This document shows positions 20,994-30,467 of a stretch of 48,485 bases of DNA, piece by piece (position 1 is the stretch's first letter; each line of letters starts with the position of its first letter). The position numbers were made by a program, and so were the translations under genes. The notes under the pieces are model-generated. The model worked only from the letters and a program-made list of their open reading frames with translations. It made no database searches and had not been told where the DNA came from. The DNA is from Tieghemiomyces parasiticus. Lineage: Eukaryota > Kickxellomycota > Dimargaritomycetes > Dimargaritales > Dimargaritaceae. The stretch lies in contig JANBPT010000278.1 of assembly GCA_027575765.1 (NCBI GenBank), forward strand, positions 1 to 48,485, given 5' to 3'.

Positions 20994-23678
20994 ATGCTGT
21001 CGGTCAGTCGGCTTCGACAGCCTGGCTACCTTCTTCGCCCAGGGTCGCTGGTAGCATTCCGTGCTAGACCTTCGTCACTCCCACATTCAAAACCACCCTT
21101 ATTTGCGTCTCACAATAGCAGCCCTAGCCAGTCAACAGCGGGCCCCACCGACAGTAGCGTAAGGTTCTACATTGTTCCGGCCCGACCACCTCGCCCCGCC
21201 ATGGCCAACTCTCCAGGACCGCCTGAGGTTATCGAGATTACCTCGTCGCCAGACTTATGGGCACACTACACTGGCGACCACGAGGAGATACCCGACGAAA
21301 TAGTCTTTCTGAAAAGTAGCAGTAGCGGCAGCTCGGCCGGGCCTTCCCTAACTCCGACCGGCCGGCCTCCGCTAGCCGTTACGGTTCAGACTCCGCCTTC
21401 CAACGGTCCCACCATGGTCAAGGTCGCATTGGCGGCCCATGACCGTAGGCGGGCCGCTAATCCGCCCGAGCACCCGTCACCGCCACGCAAGGTGAAGCGC
21501 GCTGGCGGTGACCACCAAAAGCCGCCAGCCAATCCTACGGCCCCCCAGAATGTCCCGCGGTTCCTGGCCGGCGCCACACTCCCCAACTACCTCGCTACTT
21601 CCCCGGACCACGGAGGTATTCGCCTCGAGGATCTTCTCGACAAACCCCACCTCCAAAAAGCCGTTCTCACCTCCTTCGTGGTTGACCGGCCCTGGCTGCT
21701 CTCCAAACTACCGGCCGACATTCCAATCTGCTTGGTCAAAAACTGGAGCGCTAACCATGGCGAGCTTCCTGGGGCGGTCAAGGTCATCCCAAACACCATG
21801 CTCATCCACCCCAAGATGCCCTCCTTCCCGCGATACGCCTGCTTCCACGCCAAACTCATGCTACTCTACTTCCCGGATTTTCTGCGTGTCGCCGTGTGTT
21901 CTGGTAACCTGATCGCCTACGACTGGGACGTGATGGAAAACACGGTATTTTGCCAGGATTTCCCAAAGTTGGACGCGGAAGCGGGAAATGATCGCCTTGC
22001 GGATCCCAAGGGGTTTGCACACACGCTCGAGCGGTTTCTTGGCGATTGCGACGTGCCCCTACAGGTCCGCGCCACGTTGCGAGCCTATGATTTTTCTAAT
22101 GCCAAAGTAAGTGCTAAAGTTTCCACCGGTCTGCTAACCTCGGGTAACATCGAAGAGACGCCGACACGCGCAATCTGTGTCCCATCATAAGCGACCCCTT
22201 TAATACCTGGCCTTGGTTTGAGACCCTCAGGGAGCGAGGGCTCAAACCACGCACAAGCCGCACAGCCCCTTGCGAAATCACACACACTGACCCCCCTTAC
22301 CTGCTGGAATCACCGACCGCTTTGGCGCGTCCCTTGGCTTCATTTTCATTTAGGGATACTTGATACCGTCCGTTCCGGGTTCGTACCCTCTGGACCGCAC
22401 ACCAAGTTACGGCCAAGTCCGGCTTCGTGACGTTGTACGCGACCACTATCATCGTGCACACGACCCTACCGATCGTACCGAGCCCATGCTCGATCCTCGA
22501 CAAGTACACCTCGAGTACCAGGTAGGCCGCATGTTTATCGCTCACCGCCATCCACGGGGAAGACATTGGAGTCCAGAGAGCACAAGAAACGATGGCTAAT
22601 TAGGGGCGGGTATGGTTCTCCATGTCGTGCTTTAAAAACTCAGCTTACCATTAGCCACTGCAATACTCTAATCTGGCCTTCATTGACACCTTCCTCCAGC
22701 TGTCTTCTCTGGGTCAAATCGGAGCTAGCTGGCTCCCCAAATTCCTGAAATCGGCGTGTGGCCAGGCTGCAGACTACAAACCGGTGCCCCCTGCTGAGCG
22801 CGAACGAATGCAAGGTAACTCTCAACTCTACTCTCTCTGGGATCGTGACCCATCCCCATCATTTTCGTCCCTTTATAGGCCTTGGTCTGTTTTTTTTATA
22901 TATCACAGTGGCGTCCGGAGGATGGCCTGGCGAAGGCGGCTCAAGCAGGATGATGGTTGGCCTTTGCTGGCCTGTTCATTGTTTAACCACCGCCGCCCTG
23001 AAGTGAGGGAAGGTTTCGATACCATACTCGCAAAAAATGACTACTGCAACCCGTGTGCTAATCCATTACCCATCATCATCCACTGTCGTGATTCGCGTCC
23101 CGCGCTGCACTCCTTCCCTTTGCTTACCATATCCTTGCTTTATAGACCACTTTTCCATTATCTATCCTTCCTTCGAAACCGTGCAGCAATCCATCTTTGG
23201 GCCGGCGGGTGGTGGCTCGCTCTTCTGCAGTGAAAGCGCTTACCGTAATTTGGGCGACTACCAACGCTGCCTCGCGGACTGTATCTCCCACCGGCCGGGT
23301 CGGCTTATGCACTCAAAACTCCTTCTGGCCCGCCTTCACGATCCGGCTTCGGGTGACTCCGCCGTGGACCTCCCGTCCCCGGCGTGGTTTTATACCGGCA
23401 GCCATAACCTTTCCCCATCGGCATGGGGTACGTTCTGCCAACGGCGAGGGGCTTCTAGCACAAAATCCAGGGCCGCTACTTCGGAGGAAAAGGGGCGAGA
23501 TACCGAGGCTGCCAACCGGACACAGTTACAGCTCAACAACTACGAACTGGGAATCGTTCAGTTCGCTGACGAGGATCCACCAGAGACCGGGGGCGGTTTC
23601 CGTGTACCGTACCAGTACCCTCTGTTGCGGTACCACCCGGCCCTCGAACCTTGGATGTCATCCAAGTATCAAGGGTAG
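20994..23678 (+). CDS. TDP1: Tyrosyl-DNA phosphodiesterase 1
   Basis: Four exons: 20994-22106, 22354-22521, 22700-22814 and 23146-23678; phases agree and give 642 aa. Tdp1 removes trapped topoisomerase I tyrosyl peptides and other adducts from DNA 3' ends, using two HxK(x)nN motifs of the phospholipase D superfamily. Motif 1 is FHAKLMLLYF...SGNLIAYDW (His285, Lys287). Motif 2 is LMHSKLLLAR...TGSHNLSPSAWG (His521, Lys523). LIPSVPGSY, the SSLGQIGASWLPKF segment, IIYPSFETV and NNYELGIVQF occur in family order. The N-terminal 190 residues are disordered and Pro/Ser-rich with a basic patch. Residues 1-69 might be a leader, since an in-frame ATG at 21201 (MANSPGPPEV) is an alternative start. The third intron, 331 bp, is the longest in the window. 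It converges on the RING gene with 139 bp between stops. Confidence 0.93.
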
Positions 23679-23817
23679 GCTTGATTGCCTCTACTCTCTT
23701 GTCAAGTATTTTCACTGTTAACTACAAGCGACGTAATGGTTGCTAAGACAAGTTTATAAAGGAAATTGATTATTGATCGGGATAGACAAAGGCAATCCGG
23801 GTTGCGACCTTCACGGG

Positions 23818-25180
23818 TCAGCCAAACATGAGGTTGTGCATGCTCTCTGCGTCCTGCCGTTCCTCTTCGGCCCTCTTGGCCAACCAAGACGGATCTTCGG
23901 AGGGTACCTCCGTACGGCAGGCCGGGCAGGTGTTGTGCTGGATAGTAAATAAATCAAGGCATTATGCACAGATTGATCACATTGGTTATCCGTTAGGGGA
24001 GGAGTTATTCGTGGATTAGAATTGGGCATTCCGATATTCAATCCTCCAGGGCTCTTCAAATCTAATCCTTTGTTAAACAAGCACGATGGTATAGTGGATA
24101 ACTTACCAATTCGAGCCAATGTACGATACACGCACGGTGGAAGACGTGAGTGCAGGGCAGTTTGGTAATGGGCTCTTCGCTTTCGCCAAACTTTTCTTTG
24201 CACACGGTACAAGGTTGGTCTATATAAGGAGTTCAATGCCGCGTTGGAGTTGACGGGCGGCCGAAACGGTAGGCGTTGATGAGCTACCATTAGCTGAGAA
24301 CTGTACCGACCGCGGAACTATCCATCGGTGTGGGCCCGAGTCACCTAGGACGTCGGCAACCAGATAGAATAATAAATACCTTTCCGCTGTTCCGAAACGC
24401 GCAGGCGAGGGAGTCGCTCGATGAAGTTTCTCGAGGCTGGCGGCGGTCCACCCTTCCTGCGAGAAAACGGCGATACGTAAGGATTTTTTTTTAAAAAAAG
24501 CACCCACCAGTGGGTTACAAGGTCCGAAGCAGCGGTAAGTCTACACTGGACTGTATTCATGTGTGGCATATAATAGGCGACCTCGTCGAGAGGCGCGTAC
24601 TTACCCCGAGCTCGCCTCCTCGAGCAACTGAGAAACCAAATTATCGAGCGTTGTGTCTCGCCCATCCTCCGGGGCAGCAGACTGGCCCTGCATAGTTTGG
24701 TAGAATCTACAAAGAGGTTGAAACGTGCGAAAGGCGGATTCAGGTGTGAGTTTCGCAAGCGGGAGTCGAAGCGCCATATAGCTACAAGTGAAATGTAGGG
24801 CATTTCAACGAACAGCTGGGTGGGGTACGAAAGAGCATACACCCTCCGAGTCGTATACGTACTATCCCACGCTGCTTCAACTTACCTAAGCGCCGTCAAG
24901 AGCTGGCTTCGAGGGGTCGGTTCGCTCGGGTCGACCTCCGTCTCCCGTGGTGCAAAGAAATCCGACATGTCGGGGTTGACGCTCCGGGCCGGTACGGGTC
25001 GGCGGGGACCCCCGGGCCGCTGGAGGTTATGCTCGGCTTTCAAGAATTGAGCAGCACAAGTAAGCAAGGGGTTTGATAGTGGAGGTCCCGAGTTAACACG
25101 GGTGCCAAAGTCGTTGGCTTGACCAAGACTGCTCTCAAGGCGAAACGTCCCAAAGCCAACCTACCGAAGTAGTCAGCCAT
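23818..25180 (-). CDS. RING-H2 E3 ubiquitin ligase, RNF115/RNF126-like
   Basis: Six exons in transcript order: 25165-25180, 24886-25036, 24605-24706, 24380-24456, 24107-24219, 23818-23937. Phases agree and give 192 aa. The first exon is 16 nt (MADYF plus one base). The start of the conserved region, GGPPPASRNFIERLP, is the hallmark block before the RING in RNF115/126/181-type ligases. The C3H2C3 RING-H2 ligands are C119, C122, C138, H140, H143, C146, C157 and C160, in CTVC, PCTHVFHRACIVHWLE and HNTCPACR. Such ligases recruit an E2 and ubiquitinate cytosolic or membrane-trafficking clients. The N-terminal zinc finger of animal RNF126 is absent; the N-terminus is Pro/Arg-rich and probably disordered. 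The C-terminus is a short charged helix. Confidence 0.92.
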
Positions 25181-25444
25181 CGTGGTGGAGGCTGAGACAA
25201 CCGTTTGGGGTGGAGGAGACTTAATGGGGGTGGGAAATTGGCGAATGTGTTGGGTCCTTGGGAGCCCAATGAGTGACAAAAGAAATGCGAAAGAGCCGCT
25301 TCATTCAACAATACTAGCGGTGGCTAATTAAAATGGTGGATGTGAGGAACGGTGGACCCTCCAACCCTGCCTGGCGTAAAGGAGGGCAATCCTAACAATG
25401 ACTACGAGGAGGATGGCTATGCACGGAGGTAACGAACATAATTT
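25181..25444. promoter_or_regulatory. Upstream region of the RING gene
   Basis: The DNA just beyond the RING ATG is purine-rich on the plus strand, so the sense-strand leader is C/T-rich, like its neighbours. No TATA box is evident. It ends at the poly(A) run that terminates the tRNA gene. Confidence 0.4.
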
Positions 25445-25453
25445 AAAAAAAAA
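25445..25453 (-). terminator. RNA polymerase III terminator of tRNA-Lys
   Basis: Nine consecutive A on the plus strand give nine T on the sense strand, starting 2 nt after the tRNA 3' end. This is the standard Pol III stop signal. Confidence 0.85.
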
Positions 25454-25455
25454 TT

Positions 25456-25528
25456 CGCCCGATGTGGGGCTCGAACCCACGACATTAAGGTTAAAAGCCT
25501 CACGCTCTACCAGCTGAGCTAACCGGGC
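25456..25528 (-). tRNA. tRNA-Lys (anticodon UUU)
   Basis: A 73-nt intronless tRNA including the discriminator base. The acceptor arms GCCCGGT and ATCGGGC pair over seven positions with one G-T. The D arm contains TAGCTCAGCTGG, a perfect A box. The anticodon loop CTTTTAA carries TTT. The T arm holds GGTTCGAGCC, the B box. CCA is not encoded, as usual in eukaryotes. It lies between the RING and TMEM70-like genes on the same strand. Confidence 0.97.
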
Positions 25529-26168
25529 CTTGTTTTCAGAAGCTTCCCATGCGCTATATATTGGATTCTATACAAAATTTGAGGACGTTCGCTTGAAGCC
25601 CAGTTGGCAATCATATTTGTTTGATCTTTGCAATGTAAGTTAGGACCTGTGGGCCCTCGATTTTCTGGATAGTATTTTAGCCCTCCGTCAAATGTTATAG
25701 CCCCTGCACGGCTTCTTTGTTGCTTGACCATCTTTATTAATGCCCACTTTATTTTCGAACTACCCTAGTGGGCTAGTCGTTGCAGATTTACCTCGCTGAG
25801 GTGGGATTGGCGGTGCGGTATCTTCGTTGATTCTGGGTCACTGGCCTATTGCACTATCACGGAGTGCTTGGTGATCCTTGTTTCTTTTTTACGGGGATCC
25901 TATTCGAATGCCATCAGCAACTTGACGTGTATAATGATATTCATTTATTCCTTACTCTATAACCATAGTAGCCGTGTGATCCGCCCATTATACGTGCTAT
26001 CCGCCAATCGTGGTCTGCCGATTTATAATCTATTTCGGACAAAACGTACACAGCCGACGAAGAATCACAAGATATCTGCTGGAATTATGGGCTCATTTAC
26101 ACTGATCTGTAAAAAACAGGTCATGCAAGATACGCTTACTTTCTACTCAGCACACTATGCACTGGGTT
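25529..26168. other. AT-rich spacer without a gene
   Basis: This AT-rich spacer lies between the tRNA and the 3' end of the TMEM70-like gene. The plus-strand frame 25868-26359 overlaps the real minus-strand exon at its right end and its translation has no motif. I see no gene here. Confidence 0.45.
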
Positions 26169-27131
26169 TTAGGCCTTTTGCTTGCCAGTGGCGCCATTCT
26201 CACACGCCGCAATTTGCTCTCGAAGGACTTTCATCGAAGGGTTTCGTGCTACCACTTCGGTATGGAGACGCAGGTAACCCGGTATCGGCTTATCGTTCTG
26301 GTCTACTTTGGTACGGGGCACCCAGCGTTCATACACCTCACCGATGCCGCCCAATTTAAACTGCCGGACGGCTAGTACGAAGACGCTGGCCTTACCAATG
26401 AGCGAATAAATCTCCACGGCGACCATCTGCTCCGGAAACAGGCGGTGCCGGGATTGCGATGCACGGGTAATGAAGGCGTCACGGACGATGGTGGGTAGCT
26501 GGCCCTTGGCATCGCTGAGTAGCCACACTCGGGATACGAGGTTGCGGTTGATGAAGTAGAGGAGGAATAGCGGGGCGACTGAGGCGCAGCCGGCTGGATT
26601 TTAGGGAATTGACGGGCAGTTAGCAGGTCGGTAGGACGAGGCAGAATTAGTCAGGTAGATATATGCATGAGTCCATACGCGTCGGAGCTCACCCTTGGCT
26701 CCACGCCAAAGCAATGACGTATAGAGTCCCTCGTAGCTCTAGCTGTCCTGTCACCCAAACCCACACTTACCTAATACGGCCACGCCCGGTGGAGCTAGTT
26801 GAAAGTAGTACATGGCCGGGGCAAAACCAACAGTTAGAAGCAGGAACACGGTCGCCACCCGCTTCATACTGGCGGCGGACCGCGCCCCCGGAGCCAGATA
26901 GATTTCCGTGAGCTGGTAGTTGTCCTTGGTGGTCGGCTGGCCAGTCCGATCCTGGATCGTGCGACGGGCGGCCTTGCTGGAATAACGCCGTGCGGCCATC
27001 TCCCAATTGGAAGGCCGGAGGGATTCCGGGGCACCGACCAGGCTTCCACTTGTTCGCATGCGAGTCAGGATGTGGTACGCTGTAAACAGGCGGTTTCGCC
27101 CAACAGCTAAAGGACGGCTCAGAAACGACAT
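26169..27131 (-). CDS. TMEM70-like mitochondrial inner-membrane protein
   Basis: Exon 1 is 26771-27131 and exon 2 is 26169-26593, joined across a 177-bp intron with a CTAAC branch site; 261 aa. The first 60 residues are rich in Arg, Ser, Ala and Leu with almost no acidic residues, as in a mitochondrial presequence. Two membrane segments follow, about 91-111 (VATVFLLLTVGFAPAMYYF) and 114-136, joined by a short loop. Immediately after comes NRNLVSRVWLL, then a soluble domain. This hairpin followed by a mixed C-terminal domain is the layout of the TMEM70/TMEM186/TMEM223 group, whose members assist ATP synthase or complex I assembly. Two overlapping frames on the same strand are shadows. The subgroup cannot be fixed from sequence alone. 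Confidence 0.72.
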
Positions 27132-29645
27132 GGTGAGAATCGGGGATGACGCAGGAGCGAGTGACAGTCAGGTTCGCTTGCGACGGCAAAACGTTAGGTA
27201 TCGTCAAACATGGAGATTCCTTGAACTAAGAATGGGAGAGAGGAGGGAGGAGGCCGGTGTCATGGGTAATCCAGTTAATGGGGCATGTGGATCGGGAGAG
27301 CTTACTCCACTGTGGCTTGCGAGTGCCACATCGACTTCAGGCGACCCCCGTATAAGACTTATAGATCTGAATCTCGGCTCGAACTGTGACGTGCCTCTAT
27401 TATGTTTGTGGTAGCGATATAACAAAAAATAATAATCGGTGGACTTGATATAATCATCTAGTAGCGGGAAAACAAGGAGTCAGCCAAACCACATAGCGAA
27501 GGCAGTGCTAAGGCCACTCTAAGACATTCTTGCGGCCTCTTGCAGCTGGGTGTTGATCTCGTCTAGGATTTTGTGGTAGGAGTAATCTTACTAATAGAAA
27601 TAAACAGGCGGTTAAGCTCAGACTGGTGGAGCGGATTGTGGATTGGGTGATAGCTGTCGTTTTATTGAATAGCGGCCATTAGGCCTTTTACACTTGAAAA
27701 ACGGACGGCATCATTCGTAGTACCTACTTAACCTAGCGTAGGAAACTAGGATGATAGGTCGCGGCGGGACCAGGTGCCGGCAGGAAATGGAGGGATGGCT
27801 AGGCAGCCGCCAGATCAGGGATAGAGAAAGGTAAGACCCTAGATGGAATAGAAGGTGGCACCAGGTTTGGATAATGAGGGGGATGGAAGGGTTGGGCCAC
27901 TGTGGGGATAGAAAGGTAGACCTTCCATTAATCAGCTACTATAAGATGTAGCCACCAAGACCGAGTGGCACCGCCTGGGACGACAGCCGGTTGGCCTCAC
28001 TTGAGATATGGATCAGGAGGGGGGGTAGGGTTTTAGGCTAGGACATCGTCCATTCCCTTTTTCCCCTTTATGCATAGGTTTACTTTCCCTTTGTGTGGTT
28101 ACTATAATCGACCGCCGCTAATTAATGGAAGGACAGTCGTAGTGTTGGTAAACGGCGGTTAGCACTAACGAGTCCAATTGGGCAGTACTTCGACAGGGGT
28201 GGGCTAATCTAATCTATTCCTAAAAATAAGCTATGGGCTGGCTTAAGGCTAAAGAGGAGAGTTTTAATGGTAGAGGAGAAGGCTAAAGGAAGCGTTGGCT
28301 ATTAAGGTAGCCAAGTGCTACGAATTACCAAACGATACAAAGCGGATTATAGGCGTTGAAATGGAGGAGGAACCCAGAAAAGCTGGGGCTTCCAAAGTTA
28401 TCAATGTTTTTTGGGGGTGGTCGGGGTTTTTTTTTGCAGTTAGGGTGGAAAGAGAAAAAGGTAAATTAAAGGTGGTGCTAATTGGAAAGAGACTAGGACA
28501 AAGAACCAAGCGGTACTCGAAATCGTGAATAAAAGGGTAAAGGAATAAGTGGTATCGAAATGATTAGTAAAGGAATAAACGGTAAAACGAGTAGAGGAGC
28601 AAACGTACAGGGTAAAACGAATAAAGTAGCAAAAAAAGAAATAACGGGGAATACAAGTCCTGGGCATTCACAGAAAAGGGATTTGAGAATTCCCGGTTCC
28701 CGTTTTGACACCTTAGGTATCGTTATATCCTTTGCGCCTTATGAAATAAGGCGAAGATGGTGGGCGCATTTATGGTCGCCACAGTTATGTAGAGCCTAAA
28801 ACGAACCAATAGATAGATCTTATTAGGACTAGATATACCATAGAGGGGGGTAGGCAACTATAACTACAACGTTGAATGAGTCTCGGTTGATAATTAGGTA
28901 CGGAAATCACGCGGAAATCTATTCACCAGTTGTACATGCCCCCCCCGGGACTCCCATAGCCATCCGAACCACATTTTCACCGCACCGGAGTTTTTTCTTT
29001 TTCAAGCTGGACGTATAGCGGCCTTTCTCCACACACATGAGAGTCGCAGCTGTTTACGTGACGTTAGATACACTGGTCCCTCCTCTTCAGGACTGTGGGG
29101 TACAACCCCTTTACCCTTCGAGAGGCACAGGTCACAGTCTGATTGGTGGGAGGCGAGAGAGGGGGGGTGAATGATAGGGCCGAACGGTACGGGCCCTGAC
29201 CGAACTTTTGGTCTGTACCCCTCCCCCCGTCCTTCCTAATGTCCTTAGGGCCGAGACTGGTGAAGTTGCTATCCATTCATATTTGCCCTCCCTCCCATAC
29301 CACCACGACCACTTCCTTTGGATCCTCCTCACATAAATAGGATCCCTTCCGCAGGTAAGGATGCGCTATGTATATCGCACTGTGACCCATAGTTTTATGT
29401 TGACTCTCTAGGTTGTAAATAAGCCAACATCAACCGCCTTTTATTTTTGACCTATTCATGCACCTCACCACCCTACTTTTAATCCACCCCCTCCGCCAAG
29501 TTCATTATTCTATTTACCGTAGTTAAGCTTTTATTCTAAAAAAATAAGGATCTGGAAAATCTATCGCTCCCGCCGTCTCCCCTGTTGCCTCGCCCCAGAC
29601 AAGCTCGTTCGCTTCCCAATTCACCGGGCCTCAACATCCTTGAAA
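27132..29645. other. Gene-poor spacer with purine-rich tract
   Basis: The first about 200 bases are the leader of the TMEM70-like gene. Near 27528-27590 the minus strand could encode a short helical C-terminus (SYHKILDEINTQLQEAARMS) behind a T-rich acceptor, but no upstream exons could be joined. About 28240-28700 is strongly purine-rich on the plus strand with a repeated GGTAAAACGA motif. The last 200 bases before 29646 are C/T-rich and probably the leader of the secreted repeat protein. No complete gene is supported. Confidence 0.4.
28521..28640 (+). repeat. Imperfect 30-nt periodic purine-rich repeat
   Basis: Blocks beginning 28581 and 28611 share GGTAAAACGA and then related G/A-rich sequence ending in AGC. 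Blocks 28521-28550 and 28551-28580 share GTAAAGGAATAA at the same 30-nt offset. The units are diverged, so this is an old or weakly maintained tandem array, or base bias with chance periodicity. Confidence 0.35.
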
Positions 29646-30467
29646 ATGCTATACAGCCCGTCTTTATGCTTCCTAACTTTTGCCGCATTTCTCTTCTCGG
29701 CCGAGGCCCGTCCCGTGCTTGAAGATGCCCTATCTGACCAAGGACGTCAGTTTCTGTCCATTCCTGGCCAAAAACTCCTACCGGTGAGCACGACATCCCT
29801 CCAGGGGTCACCGTACACCTCTGGGGAGCTCACCTTCCCAACGGGCAACACATTCAACAGCCGGAGGCAGCCCTCACAGGATGGCTCCCCATCGCTCGAC
29901 TATTTTTCCTACAAGTTGAGGGCATCGGAAGGGCCTACTTCACCCGCCGAGTCCAAGCTCGACGGTCAGAGCTTACTTCTGCAGCCATTTACGCCGGGCT
30001 CGGGTTTTTTCAATGACGAGCTCAGCACGCCGGGTGGGCCTGCTTCACCCGCCGAGTCCAAGCTCGACGGTCAGAGCTTACTTCTGCAGCCATTTACGCC
30101 GGGCTCGGGTTTTTTCAATGACGAGCTCAGCACGCCGGGTGGGCCTGCTTCACCCGCCGAGTCCAAGCTCAACGGCCAGAGCTTACTTCTGCAGCCATTC
30201 ACCCCGGGCTATGGCAGCCCCACAAGCTCTGACTGCTCTGGCGCCTCACCACCTGAAGACCTTTACGATGAGGTAACTGGCGAACCCATGCAGCCGTATG
30301 TGGACCGCGCCAGTTATAAGCGCTTCAAAGCTGAAGGCGGTGTTTACGTTGGTAATAGCCTAGGCCTCGATAGGCGTGGCGATTGTGTCCTTTTGAGCCA
30401 TGATAACTTGGACTCCGTTGGGCAGTCTCAGGTGGTCCCTCTTCAGAAGCGTAAACATGCCTTCTAG
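29646..30467 (+). CDS. Secreted protein with 35-residue tandem repeats, unknown function
   Basis: A single-exon frame of 273 aa. The ATG at 29646 opens a clear signal peptide (hydrophobic LCFLTFAAFLFS, likely cut after AEA near residue 21), so the product should be secreted. Residues 96-190 contain two full and one partial copies of a 35-residue unit (SPAESKLDGQSLLLQPFTPG followed by SGFFNDELSTPGGP). The first two copies are almost identical in DNA, so the expansion is recent. The mature protein is Ser/Pro/Gly-rich with only two cysteines, one next to an RGD triplet (DRRGDC). The C-terminus ends in a basic KRKHAF. I recognise no family. Repetitive, low-cysteine secreted proteins can be cell-surface, wall-associated or effector-like; that is inference. 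The leader is C/T-rich. Confidence 0.8.
   Translation: MLYSPSLCFLTFAAFLFSAEARPVLEDALSDQGRQFLSIPGQKLLPVSTTSLQGSPYTSGELTFPTGNTFNSRRQPSQDGSPSLDYFSYKLRASEGPTSPAESKLDGQSLLLQPFTPGSGFFNDELSTPGGPASPAESKLDGQSLLLQPFTPGSGFFNDELSTPGGPASPAESKLNGQSLLLQPFTPGYGSPTSSDCSGASPPEDLYDEVTGEPMQPYVDRASYKRFKAEGGVYVGNSLGLDRRGDCVLLSHDNLDSVGQSQVVPLQKRKHAF
29931..30215 (+). repeat. 105-bp in-frame tandem repeat
   Basis: Units start at 29931, 30036 and 30141, exactly 105 bp apart. The first two are full length and nearly identical; the third diverges after about 75 bp. Because 105 is a multiple of three, copy-number change would keep the secreted protein's frame. Confidence 0.9.

Noticed and set aside
22815..23145. An extra Tdp1 exon inside the 331-bp third intron
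   Set aside because: A possible exon at about 22880-22980 keeps phase but adds sequence with no Tdp1 counterpart; direct joining gives the expected spacing between SSLGQIG and IIYPSF.
23811..24290. Minus-strand frame of 159 codons over the RING gene
   Set aside because: It is in another phase and crosses two introns; the RING cysteines are only read in the spliced frame.
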